This document shows positions 21,049 through 32,158 of a DNA stretch of 64,000 bases, piece after piece. The notes beneath the pieces were generated by a model that was not told the origin of the DNA, searched no databases, and worked only from the letters and a program-made list of their open reading frames with translations. Location of the stretch: assembly GCA_022702485.1 (NCBI GenBank), contig JAJIYY010000004.1, positions 3,224,001-3,288,000 of the forward strand, read 5' to 3'. A program made the translations under genes and the position numbers. This stretch comes from Simplicillium sp. C3G150-2. Taxonomy: Eukaryota > Ascomycota > Sordariomycetes > Hypocreales > Cordycipitaceae. Numbering within the stretch: position 1 is the stretch's first letter; each line of letters starts with the position of its first letter.

Positions 21049-23168
21049 ATGGAAGCTGCTTCTGCCCGGGCGGCTGCCCGCGACCGCTGGACCGAGTTTG
21101 GTGGCCGCACCCCGTCACAGCTGCAGCGCTACATCCAGTCTGCCTGCAGTCCCGACAACTACGAGCCAAACCTCGCATTGAATCTCGAAATTTCGGACCT
21201 CATTAATAGCAAGAAGGGAACCGCCCCTCGCGAGGCAGCCACGGCCATTGTCAACCTCATCAACCACCGCAATCCCAATGTCGCTCTGTTGGCTCTGACG
21301 CTGCTCGACATTTGCGTCAAGAACTGCGGCTATCCCTTTCATTTGCAGATTAGCACCAAGGAGTTCCTGAATGAGCTTGTTCGTCGATTCCCAGAGCGTC
21401 CACCTATACGCGCCACGCGCGTGCAATCCAAAATCTTGGAAATGATTGAGGAGTGGCGCTTAACCATTTGCGACACGAGTCGATACAAGGATGACTTAGG
21501 CTTCATTCGTGACATGCACCGTCTGCTTAGTTACAAGGGATATATGTTTCCAGAGGTCCGCCGTGAGGATGCAGCTGTTCTCAACCCCAGCGATGTACGT
21601 CACCTTCTACCTTACTCAACAGCTAGCTCCAGCCTACTAACATGCCCGATAGAACTTAAAATCGGCCGAGGAGATGGAGGAAGAAGACAAGGAAGCGCAA
21701 TCCGCCAAACTGCAAGAACTCATTCGTCGCGGCACCCCCCACGATCTCCAAGAAGCCAACCGTCTCATGAAAGTCATGGCCGGTTACGATACCCGATCTA
21801 AGACCGACTATCGCGCAAAGGCCGCAGAGGAGATTAGCAAGATCCAGGCCAAGGCCCGTCTGTTGGAAGAGCGTCTGGAAGCTTTCAAGCCTGGTGATAA
21901 AATGGTTGACGGCGACGTATTTAGCGAACTTGCATCTTCTCTGTCGAGTGCTCAGCCCAAGATCCAAAAGATGTGCGAGGAAGAATCCGACGACCACGAG
22001 GCTGTCGCCAAGCTTTTCGAGATTAATGATAGCATACACCGAACCGTCGAGCGATACAAGTTGATGAAGAAGGGCGATATGGAAGGCGCCGCGAAGGTGG
22101 CAGCAGGAGGACCATCGCCGTCGCAAATGGCCAACATTGGCGCCGGCCAAGCTAGCGGTAGCTCTGGTAATGCCGCTGGGGAACTGTCACTCATTGACTT
22201 TGACGCCGACGCCGCTGAGACTAACGGTAGCAACGGCGCCGGCCAAGGCACTTCTCAGACGGGCGGCATTGAAAACGACTTGCTCGGATTGGATCTTGGA
22301 GGCGACTCTGCATCCTACGGCCAAGGAGGCAACATTTCTCTCGGTTTTGGCGCCAACCAAAGTAAGCCACACTCAAATCACATACCATATCATTCACTCA
22401 CTAACAAATTCAGACATTCCCGGTCCAGCCCTCCTCTCATCCATGACCAACGACAGCAGCGCCAAGGGCACCCTCACCCCCAACAGCAGCAGCAACCCTC
22501 TCTCCCAATTCTCCTCCTTCGCCTCGCCCTCCACATCGCAATCCGCCACTCCCCAACCGCAGCAGCAGCAACAACAGCCTGCCACCGACCCATTTGCCTT
22601 CTTCAACACCCCCAAGCCAGCCGCCTCACCCGCGCCAGCACCAACATCACAGGCACCATCGCAGCCAGCAGCCGACGACGACGAATGGAATTTCTCCTCT
22701 GCCCTGCCCGAGACATCATCCCGTCCCAAAGAACACCGCGCCACCGTGCACGAAACCCAAATCAAGACGGAAATGGTCGCCAATCGTCACCCAACAGCCC
22801 CAGCCGCCATCACCATATCCTTTGCGTTTTCCAACACGACTGCCCAACCCATCAGCGAGCTCCATTTCCAACTCGCAGTTACAAAGGTACGTCTCTCTTA
22901 CCCTCTTGCCCCTATCCATCTCACTCATACCCCTGGTTTGACTCATACTAACATCTCTCAGGGCTTCGAATTGGCTCTCCAGCCCCAAACAGGCCGAGAC
23001 CTCACCCCCAAGCAATCCCGCGGCGTAACGCAGACCGTCCAGGTCTTTGCGTCTGGCAACCGCACCCAGAAAGTCGAGTCGGTCAAGTTGCGCTGGCGGG
23101 CGTCGTACAAGGTCGGAGGGGAGCAGAAGAATGAAATGGGCGAGATTGCTGAGTTTGGGATCGCTTAG
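21049..23168 (+). CDS. gga: GGA-type clathrin adaptor (VHS-GAT-GAE)
   Basis: Four exons: 21049-21594, 21653-22361, 22414-22886 and 22962-23168, giving 644 residues; the first intron has a perfect TACTAAC branch. The VHS domain spans about residues 10-150 (NLALNLEISDLINSKK, ALTLLDICVKNCG, FLNELVRRFPER). The GAT domain, about 190-310, is helical and binds ARF and ubiquitin. The hinge is Gln/Pro/Ser-rich with a clathrin-box-like LIDFD near residue 340. The C-terminal GAE ear has FSNTTAQPISELHFQLAVTKGFEL, a beta-sandwich that binds accessory factors. GGA proteins sort cargo from the trans-Golgi to endosomes. The order of domains and the length match yeast Gga1/Gga2. Confidence 0.95.
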
Positions 23169-23784
23169 CGAAGGGTCACCGAGAGGGGTTAATTAAAATA
23201 GATTTTTGCTTTTTTGAGTTTTCATCATATCTACCATATTCATGAATATTATCCATCTCACGTTCATATTACATGACTTTACCTTTCATTGTGATTCAAT
23301 TTTGACTACATAACTTTGCTTCAACTGGCCTTGCCTAATTTCACATCACATTTGCACGCAGCTGACGCTTGTTAATCAATCCATTAAATGGTACATCTCA
23401 CTACTCTGCCACTCTTCTAAAACCACCATCCCTGTTGTTACGCCGCATGATATTCATCACCACCCTACTCCCCTTAGTCTAGCAGTTCTGTACAAACCCC
23501 GGTAACGCCAGCGACAAAAAGCAAAAAGAGACGAAGAAGAAAAAGAAATCAAATCTGGCCTTTCAATGCATATGATGATCCCTCTGGTGTATCCCAAACG
23601 CCGATTAAAAAAAGAAAACATCAAACAGAAAAAAAAAGAGAAAACATAGTTCTTGCCTCCGTACAAACAGAAAAAAAGGGAGAAAGTGGGCATGAAAACA
23701 CGTCATGCCAGTTGAGGAGAAAAAAAAGATCGGACAGGTTCTATTACAATGCACAGTTTTATGTTGTATGTGCAGATCATCGTC
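23169..23784. other. Intergenic between convergent GGA and HPC2 genes
   Basis: About 616 bp of AT-rich 3' flanks with several poly(A) runs on the plus strand, which read as poly(T) for the HPC2 direction. No gene is seen. Confidence 0.5.
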
Positions 23785-25766
23785 TTACACGCCCAAGGTC
23801 AAGGGAGTGGTGTTGGTGTTGGTGGGCTGCAGAACGTAGCCGTTGGTAGGTGTCTTGTTGACTTGGGCCATTTGCTCGCGCTCCTTTTCGCGTTCACGGG
23901 CAAGTCGTTCGGCCTTGGTGATGCGAGGTCGTCGAGTCACTTGGCCTCCACGAGAACCAGGACCGCCACCGCGGCCAGTTCCAGTTCCGCCACGGGTTGC
24001 ACCACCTCGGCTGCCTCTGCCACGGCCACCACGACCACGTCGGGGGCGTTCTTCGGTGCTAGAAGCATGTTAGAAAAAAAATAATACATAGATTTTAAAA
24101 GGGAAAACACATACCCAGGTGCAGGCTTCTCAACTTCAGGTACAAGGGGTCCCGAGTACACAAAGAATCCATCACGACTGGCTGCAGCCTGAGCTTCCCA
24201 GAGCATTTCGGAGTCATCGACAAAGTCATCATCAACGTCGTATTGGTCTTCTTTGAAATTTCGCTTCTTCTTCGGCTTGGCTTGAGCGTCTGCACCACTA
24301 GTTGCGCCGTTCTCTTGGTTGCTTCCTTCGCCGTCGGAGCCATCGATGGACATTTCATCGCCGGACTCGCGGCCAGATTCAACCTTTTCCAAGTTTGCAG
24401 TCGCGGCAGCAATGCGAGCCTTTCTTGCCTTGTTGGCAGCTAGACGTGGGTGCAGAGCATCCCAGCCATATCGGTCCTCTGCTAAGCGCATGAAGTTGAC
24501 GTATTTGTTGTTCTCGCCGGGTGCAAGGGAGACCTTAATGACAATGGACGGGGCTTGAACTTCTTCACCGGGCTTGACCTTGCCAAAATCAAGAATGGAT
24601 CTTCCGTCGAGTTCATTCATATCGTCGACGGTATCGGTCTTGGGCGTCGATGTGCCGTGAGGTGAGACCTTTCGAATAGGGCCGTTGGCAATGGTGGTGA
24701 AGTTGGCTTGGTTAATGACTGGTTTAGGTACCGGTGGCTTGTCGTTGGCTTCTTGGGCCGATGATCGAGCAGGCTTGGCACCCAGGGGCGATGGAGACGG
24801 TGGCATCTGGCCGTGCGCCCTTGACGAGTTGTAGCCGCTGTGAGAATTGCTTGGTGACATGTTCGTAGCCGTGGGCTCGAGGAGACTAGCAATGGAGGGA
24901 GAACGGTGAGACGACGTCTGAGCCGCGGGGCCACGAGGGGACCCGGTGGCAGAATAGGTATTCTGGCTGTTTGATGCCGAATCACGCGAAGGTCCAAAGG
25001 CTCCTCGAATGGGATCATAGCTCTGCCCACTCGTACGAACTGGCATGCTGCTGCTGGCGCTAGGCGACGTTTGTGTAGGGGGCGCGGGAGGGTCGGCATT
25101 GAGGATATCTCGCATGGAAGAAGGGTAGCCTTCGCGCTTTGGAATCTTGGGTGAGTACCGCTGTTCGGCGGGAGGATGCGTCGGGTAGCCCTGAGTCGGC
25201 GTATGTGTAGCTTGACGAGCAACGATGGAGTTATTAGCACTTGTAGCGTCGGAGTCTTCGGTGTCGATATCAGTTGGAGCGCCTTTGCGCTTTCGTTGAA
25301 TGGGAGGAGCATCGGGATCGCGAGGTTTGCGAGGTCTACGCGTTTTGGGAGCCTCGTCGCCTGCGGGCTTGGGCTTCACGTAGGTGCCGGGCTTGCGTCC
25401 AGGCTTCTTGCGAGGCACACCGGCGGCGGTCAATTGGACCCATTTGCCATCAATGAGCTCATACTTCTTTTGTGGTTGAACGCGGCCGTTTGGACCAGTA
25501 GTGGCGGGCTGCTGCGGTGGAGGAGGCGGAGGCGGCGGACTCTCCTGGCCAGGCGGTTTGTACTGCTGGAAGGTTTGCTGTTGGCGACGCTGGTCGCTGC
25601 TAACAACGATCTCGTCCATGGCGAAGTCGGGAACGGTGTCGGGTGCTTTGCGACGTGAGATGGGGGCGAATGGAGAGCCTGGGGCTGAGAGAAGGCCCGA
25701 GGGAGGGGAGGAGAGGTCTCCAATGGAAGAATCGTTTTTTGAGGGAGTGTTTCCAGCTCTTGTCAT
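23785..25766 (-). CDS. hpc2: HPC2/ubinuclein-type HIR histone chaperone subunit
   Basis: Exons 25766-24115 and 24058-23785, giving 641 residues; the 56-bp intron runs GTATGT to CTAG with a CTAAC branch. The protein is largely disordered, rich in Pro, Ser and Gln. An AT-hook-like RKKPGRKPGTY lies near residue 125. The diagnostic Hpc2-related (HUN/HRD) domain is near residues 500-540, with YDVDDDFVDDSEMLW and RDGFFVYSGPL, the element that contacts histone H3.3/H4 in the HIR complex. Exon 2 adds an RGG-rich tail (RGRGGRGRGSRGG) and a short charged helix. It acts in replication-independent nucleosome assembly. The start is the ATG four codons inside a longer GTG frame. Confidence 0.92.
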
Positions 25767-28531
25767 GATATGGGGCACAGGCCCAGGACTTTGGAGAGTG
25801 TGTGAGTCGACAATGAGCGGTTGCTGTTGAAGGCGGTTATTGTTTGGGTGGAGGGCGCTGTTTGGAAGCTATTATAGTAGGACGTTTAGGTTGAAGCTAG
25901 CAGCCGTCGTCATTTGCGATTGCAGGCGAGAGAAGGGAGAAAAAAAATGAAACTCGTCTTTGATGAAAAAAAGAGAGCCCAGTGATATTTCAAAAAGAAA
26001 TTCACGACAAGAATAAGGACAGAAAAAAAAAAGAGGGAACAAAAATCGAGATGCTCTTTGTGCCTCTTTGCAACGAGGAGCTGCGAGATCAGATCGCTTT
26101 TCGAAGGGTTCCTTCAGTGGAGGCTTGCAGCAGCGGGTGGGGGAACGCGAGCATGTGAGTGGCCACAGGGAGGCGAAACAGTGGGTCCGCGACAGTTTGG
26201 TGTGTGAATAGCCTCACTCCATCCGAACGCGCAGGCCAACGACGGGCAGATTAGAGACAGAGGAGCGCCGGCAGGGTCGAGGAAATGGTGCAGACTCGAG
26301 CCGCGGTCAGGGACGGTGCCGCAGGGTTGAGGGCAATCGGCGGCGATGAAATTAATGAGAAAAGAGCGGCGCACAAATTAATGCACTTTTGATGATGAAT
26401 GGAGCGCAAATACGCAGGCGCTGCGATGAAGAAAATGGCAATGTTGCGACGTGTTTGCGTGGTGTTGCGTGAAGATGATGGAGTTGAAAAGTGGTGAGAA
26501 GAGAAGAACGGGGGGAGGAGGGGAGGGGATGGGAGAAAGGAAAATGGATGGGAAGAGAAGGGGGCAAAAAGGATGGATGGCGATGGGGACAAGCCGGGAA
26601 ATGCAAAATAGATTAGGTACTAGGTTAATAATAAAAAAAAGACCAAACCACCAAACCACCAAAGGGACAAAGTGAAAAGAGACAGGAAGAGGAGTCAATG
26701 GGGGCAACACGAATGGAGGGGACGGCGGGAGGACGGCGAGAGGGAACAGAGACGGAGCAGTAAGAGCGAAAAGAAATGGGGTCAGATAGAACTACATGTA
26801 CAATAGTACGACACGACATGACACGGGACAAGAGATTGGGGACAGAGTCAAGAAGAGGAAATGGAAATGAATGGGCTTTGACATATGGATCCGAGGGACA
26901 CCGTTACCTTGGCACTTGTGCTCCGGGGGGGAGGTGTACTTGTAACTAGCGGGAGCATAGCCCGGGCTGCCTAACTGACTGCAGAGCACAAATACAGAGG
27001 GGAGAGAGATAATATTAGGCGGCGTTGGATACCCTTTGCAGTATTACAACAGTTGCTTGGGTGCAGCATCTGATAGTATTAGCTATTGGAAATAACAACT
27101 GTTAGCGCAACTCCAACTAACGCTGCAGCCAATTGACTGGGGGGGGTTCCCAGGTTTGGCCGCCAGGACCCCGGTCTCAATCTGGTGGCCCAGGCCCCAA
27201 TCAAGCAAAAGGTGGGTCACTTTTCCCAAAGGCAAAATCAATTGACAAGGCTTGTTTATTATGGGACTCCCATTACAGCACAGCACCTGTGACCTGCAGC
27301 AGGTCATCACATCAGTCAGCAGCAGCCACACACCACCACTACTAGGGACGACCAGTGTGCGCCCACCCACACCCACACCTGCTCGCAACCCGCAACCCGT
27401 TCCAAACTCTGACGGCCATTCTCAAAAATCCAAATGTCTGTACCCCCCGGTTCGGCATCTGGTGGGGCGGCACCTCTGCCCGCGGCTTGTATCCGATAAG
27501 CGCCATTCCAACCATTTCCTTGCAGCCCTTCCTTGAAATTAATTGACATGAGAATAAAATTATGTATTCTAGCGGGGTGCTTCAGATGAATTTCTGCTAT
27601 TTCTGAAAACTCGAAAAATGTGTCTGCTATTTTTATTTCCCTGCGCAAGCCGTGTTTGCGACCCTCGGGCATTTAATCGTACCCCCCTGCTTTGCCAAAG
27701 CGTATTCCTTCACGCAAACTGCATGTCATGCTGCACAAACACCCACCCCATTGCCCTCAGCATAAATTGACTGAGGTCAGAAAAAAAATTAAAGGCGCAT
27801 AATTCAGGAAATCCTCTTCGTTGCTAGATTTTATTTTTTTATTTTTTAGTACGCCACATTGTACTCGAATTAATCTTTTAATGGCGTTTGCTGTGTAATG
27901 GTAACAATGCACGCCCAATCCGCTAAGCCTTATCAGGTACGAACATGCACGGCAAGCACATGTCACACTTAGCCAGCACAAATCAACACTAAACTAGGTT
28001 AAATAAATTATCAAAAAATACGTGGCATTTTTTAAACAAATTCTCAAAGCAATATCTCGTTACTTTATTGTTACTTATCCATCAGCTGTTTTTAGATTTA
28101 ATTGCAAAGCTTAATCGGTCGGCAACTGTGACACTGCGTCACAGTGTGACCAGACAATACTCCATGCTTGGCCTCCCACCACACCCAAACGCACCAGTAC
28201 AATGAAATTCGATGTGGAAATTTATCCGCGTTTCACCAATTGTCCACATCATATCGTCGTCTATATTTAAAATGACGATAGTCTCCAGAAAATTTGCCTG
28301 GATAATAGGCTCAGTCGCATTGCATGTCTCATCTCAACCTCCCAGATCGACGCTAGCCATTTGTGGCGGTGCTGAGTTTCTTGCTGCCAGCTCTGCAGCT
28401 GCATCTGAGCTGCCACACACCCCGCTAAAAAACGGCTTTCAATCCAGCGAGCGCCTCGCAGTTTTTTGCCAAACAGCTCCAACCGCCACCTCCATCGTCC
28501 CCTCAACTCAACCTCAACAACCACACCCAAC
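25767..28531. other. Long intergenic region between divergent HPC2 and RPAP1-like genes
   Basis: About 2.8 kb. The 25.9-26.8 kb part is strongly purine-rich on the plus strand, so CT-rich in the HPC2 direction, as in fungal leaders; its open frames on the minus strand are low-complexity. The 27.1-27.7 kb part is of mixed composition with no convincing gene, and 27.8-28.1 kb is AT-rich. An inverted repeat CTGTGAC-ACTGC-GTCACAG lies near 28125-28143, about 400 bp before the RPAP1-like start. Confidence 0.5.
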
Positions 28532-29785
28532 ATGGATCCATCGCTCCTCATCGGCGACATTGTCGAGAGAGACTCGTCCAAAAAGAAACCCGTCGAGTTT
28601 CCTACCGCTCCCATTACTCCCACAGGCCAACCGCAGCACAAAAAGCGATGGCAGGGCTCGGCGTTCAAGCAGCGCATGGCCGCCTCCAAGGGCACCGCCG
28701 CAGCTCCCACGACCTCTACGACCGATACAAACCAAACCCCAACTATATCTACTACGAAACAGCCCTCAAACAAGACCTTCGAGGATATGGATAAGCAGCG
28801 CATAGACCAAGAGAACAGACAGAAGCTGGCTTCCATGTCGGCCGACGAGATCGCCAAGGCGCAACAGGAACTGCTCAGCGGACTGAATCCCGCACTCGTC
28901 CAGAGGTTCCTTGCGCGCGCAAACCTCGATGAACAGTCAGATCCGTCACCTTTTGATCCTCAACCGACAGAAACTGCTGTGCCGGCTCCTCCGCCTGCAG
29001 CAACCGTCGAAGAGGTGCCGGACGAGTCGGAGGGCCCCAAAGAGGACGCTAAACCCTCTGAAGAAACGTCATCAACGAAAAAAGTATCATTTAAAGACAT
29101 GCCCGATAACTACGACGAAGACAAAGAACCATCACAAATACCTCCCGATTTGTTCCCCCTCTCCGACCTTACCAAAGAGTCTACACATTTCCCCGCGCCA
29201 CCATCCGTTCCCGACCTCGACCCCTCCGACCCCAACTTTCTCGCCAGTCTTCACGAAAAATACTTTGCAGACCTCCCAGCTGATCCCAGCAAGCTCGCAT
29301 GGATGGCTCCAATCCCGACAGAAGATAGTCCTGCCGACCGAGAATCGACATACTACCCTCATCCAGAGATTTCCGTGTCAGCGCTGCGATTCGACTTCAA
29401 GGGTCGCTTCTTGTCTCCACGAGTAAGCAGATCAATACCATCGTCAAAGGGTCTGCACCACCATGGTTTAGCGCCGGAAGCGGCTGGCTACACTATTGAA
29501 GAGCTTGCGATGTTGGCGCGCAGTGCGGTACCTGCGCAACGGTGTATGGCGTTCCAAACGTTGGGTCGCATACTGTATCGGCTAGGAAAGGGCGAGTGGG
29601 GCAAGACGGATGATCATCCTATTGCTATGGGCGTTTGGAAGTCTACTAAAGAGGGTAGAGTTTTGCAGACGTTGGAGGCTGCTGCGTCGGTGGAGGGGGG
29701 CCATATGGGCAGTAAAGCGTATGCTACTGAGGCGCTGTGGTTGTTTGAGAAGGGTGGTTGGAAGGAAAAGGTGCAGGGAAGATGA
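28532..29785 (+). CDS. RPAP1/Rba50-like RNA polymerase II assembly factor
   Basis: A single exon of 417 residues starting MDPSLLIGDIVERDSS. The RPAP1 N-terminal motif is present (EENRQKLA-like DQENRQKLASMSADEI, then LLSGLNPALVQRFLARAN, about residues 90-130). The RPAP1 C-terminal motif follows (ALRFDFKGRFLSP, near 285-300), then a helical end (QRCMAFQTLGRILYRLGKGEW). The length matches yeast Rba50 (about 440) rather than the much longer animal protein. The family helps assemble and import RNA polymerase II. It is convergent with the next gene (105 bp between stops). The ATG at 28532 was chosen because family similarity begins there, although the frame is open further upstream. Confidence 0.9.
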   Translation: MDPSLLIGDIVERDSSKKKPVEFPTAPITPTGQPQHKKRWQGSAFKQRMAASKGTAAAPTTSTTDTNQTPTISTTKQPSNKTFEDMDKQRIDQENRQKLASMSADEIAKAQQELLSGLNPALVQRFLARANLDEQSDPSPFDPQPTETAVPAPPPAATVEEVPDESEGPKEDAKPSEETSSTKKVSFKDMPDNYDEDKEPSQIPPDLFPLSDLTKESTHFPAPPSVPDLDPSDPNFLASLHEKYFADLPADPSKLAWMAPIPTEDSPADRESTYYPHPEISVSALRFDFKGRFLSPRVSRSIPSSKGLHHHGLAPEAAGYTIEELAMLARSAVPAQRCMAFQTLGRILYRLGKGEWGKTDDHPIAMGVWKSTKEGRVLQTLEAAASVEGGHMGSKAYATEALWLFEKGGWKEKVQGR

Positions 29786-29890
29786 TGTCGAACATGAAAT
29801 AATGCATAATGAAATCAATCAAATGTCTACGAAGCTACAACTTTCATATATCCAAGTGAACACTGACGATTCTGGACCAATGCGGGTAAG

Positions 29891-30628
29891 TTAGCTATGC
29901 TCCTGTGCATCAGCTTTTGTAAGAAGTCGTCTAGCAGCCTTGACATCCGGCGACAATTTTTTCAGTGTCCCCTCCAACTCATCCGCAGCCTTTGCAAGGT
30001 CCTCATCCGAACACGGCTCCAACGCATCCAAAATGAACAAGACCCGACTCGACTGATCATCCAGGGCCGTCCGCGGCCCCTGTCTCCAGTTCCACCTCCG
30101 GCACGTAACGCCCTTCCCATCACACCAAATCGGTTCCCCCTTGTCCGCACACTCAATTTGTGGTTCACCACCCGAGAAAGTCTGAAACTCCTCATCACCC
30201 TTCGCACAAGTCAAGTACGGCACGCCCTCATACTTGTCCAAGTCCTCCCCACCAAAGGGGATCTGGTGCTTCACTGAAATAGCATTGTAGATGTCCGTGA
30301 GGCGGTTCACGCGGGGGAGGCCATTGGGCGTGACGGCTCGTCGGGTGAGTGCCTCGAGGCTGTTGCGGATCTTTTGGGGTTTTGCGCCAAAGGCCTTGTA
30401 GGTTTGGCGCCAGGCGGCGATGTGGGGGAGTTCGGTGATGGGGGTTTGGGAGGTGAGGGATTTTGCATGGGATTCGGCTTCGGTGAGGAGGGCGGAGGAG
30501 GTGGTGTCGCTGGGGTTGGGGGGGATGTTTTCGATGATGATTAGGAGGGCGCGGTAGGAAGGGTTGAGAGTGAAGATGGAGGGGGTGATGTAGGCTCCTT
30601 GGAGGATTTTGAGGGCTTCAGAGGACAT
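29891..30628 (-). CDS. B3/B4 tRNA-binding-domain protein
   Basis: An intronless gene of 245 residues that matches the stand-alone B3/B4 domain, otherwise known as the editing-domain core of bacterial and archaeal phenylalanyl-tRNA synthetase beta chains. Visible family signs are AAWRQTYKAFGAKPQKIRNS, EALTRRA, LPRVNRLTDIYNAISVK and GGEDLDKYEG. Stand-alone members are thought to bind or deacylate mischarged tRNA or act on related small molecules; the substrate of fungal ones is not known to me. The family is mainly prokaryotic, so an old transfer is possible. No targeting signal is seen. Confidence 0.85.
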   Translation of the reverse strand: MSSEALKILQGAYITPSIFTLNPSYRALLIIIENIPPNPSDTTSSALLTEAESHAKSLTSQTPITELPHIAAWRQTYKAFGAKPQKIRNSLEALTRRAVTPNGLPRVNRLTDIYNAISVKHQIPFGGEDLDKYEGVPYLTCAKGDEEFQTFSGGEPQIECADKGEPIWCDGKGVTCRRWNWRQGPRTALDDQSSRVLFILDALEPCSDEDLAKAADELEGTLKKLSPDVKAARRLLTKADAQEHS

Positions 30629-32158
30629 TTTGACAATTGATGAAAGACCGCGTTGGATTTGGCTGAAGTATGAGTAGAATTGGAGTGGTTTTGGACTTGT
30701 TTAGATTTAATTGATGGAATTGGGAAAGTTGGTTGTTGACTTATATACCTACTTGGCTGGTTGTGGTTGAGGTCCGATGAATTACTGGATTAGGCATTTG
30801 GGATGAGAAGCTAGAGGGTGGGGCGGAATTGACAACAAGGCGCGCCTGACAAGAGAGGACGAGATGGATCTAGATGGGTGAAGAAGACGATGGAAGAGGT
30901 AATTGAGAGAATGAAATGAAGAGGTTTTTGTTTAATTGAGAATTTTGGAGAGTGAATTGAGGCAGACTTGGGGATGAGTGTGGAGGGACCCATCAGATTG
31001 GGGGTGTTTAAATCAACCTTGAGGGAGTGGTGATGAAACATGAGGCGGTCAGACGGTGAGACTGCCACGTTATTGTGAGAAAACACATTTAGATATTCAT
31101 AAATACAGTCTATGTTGTGTTTATGTAATTTACAATGAATAATTTTACATAGAATGTGTCTGCATCAAGTTGAGACGATGAAGAGTGTGATTGGTGCCCG
31201 TCCTGCAGGGTTGGAGCCGGCAATGGGTGACATTGGCAGATGTTTGTTATTTTTATTTAGTGCCCTTGTCACGGCCTTGTTTTGCGGTTCGGTAGAAAAT
31301 ACAGGGCAATTGAAGGTGGGGGCACCACTGAGAGTCTCGTATCGTGCGGTACGCTCCTCCGTTTCAGTGGGTTTGTGCGCTGTACTCTGTTCTAAGTTCC
31401 AGCGTCCATGTACTGTACTGTACCTAGGTCGGTGTTGGGCTCTGCTTCAGGCCGCTGGAAGAGACCAGAGACGGTCCCCACAGTCAGTGCCTCTGCCTCT
31501 GCCTCCATGGCAGTGGGAGGGAGACTGTGGCAGCGAACATCCTCGCGCATGTCCATATTTTTTTTTACTTCCTCATCCTTTTTTTTTCTTTTCCCCCCCC
31601 CAAGCCCACCAGCATCACCGGCAACGCCCAGCCGCCTTTGTCAATTCCCTTCCTCTGCTGACCCCGGGTGTCTTTTTTTCCTTCTTCTTTCGTCGCCGTT
31701 CATCCTATTGTACTCTCTGTGGTTCATCCTCTCCTCTCTCCCCGCCCCTTTGTCCTTGCAAAACTCTTGTGTGCATTGCCACCTTGGCTGCCGTTTGTGT
31801 TTGTGTTCGTCCACCCCGCCATCCGTCACGAGCCAACCTCGACCGCACCCGCGATCCATCGACCGACAATCGAATCGCCCTCAGATACTCCCTGTCGATA
31901 TCTTGTTTGACTGCAAGATATTTTTGCGTCCCTCTTGTCGGATTTCTACCGCTCAACTTGACCGTTTGAGTGGCCAGTTCGCACAAGACACGACTCGCGA
32001 GTCCAAATCGAATCTGCTCACCGCAACCGCCAAAGAGGAAGAAAAAAATATCAACAAGCCCGAAAACAACAACACCATTCCCCCTTGGTGTTTTTGGTTT
32101 TTGACTCTGTCTCTCTCTCTACACAACTCAGACTGCGATACTGTGACTTTGACTAGCC
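30629..32158. other. Intergenic between divergent B3/B4 and eIF2A genes
   Basis: About 1.5 kb. The 31.55-31.78 kb and 32.05-32.13 kb stretches are CT-rich, as expected for the eIF2A promoter and leader. Long frames here (for example 31408-32355) are low-complexity overlaps of this tract with the eIF2A start and not believed. No RNA gene is seen. Confidence 0.5.

Noticed and set aside
26251..26710. Several 85-115 residue minus-strand frames
   Set aside because: They come from a purine-rich tract read as Ser/Pro/Phe repeats in the HPC2 upstream region. No domain and no splice partner.
28125..28143. Inverted repeat CTGTGAC-ACTGC-GTCACAG as a terminator or RNA hairpin
   Set aside because: It lies upstream of the RPAP1-like gene, not after a gene. 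It may be a factor-binding site, but nothing else supports a function.
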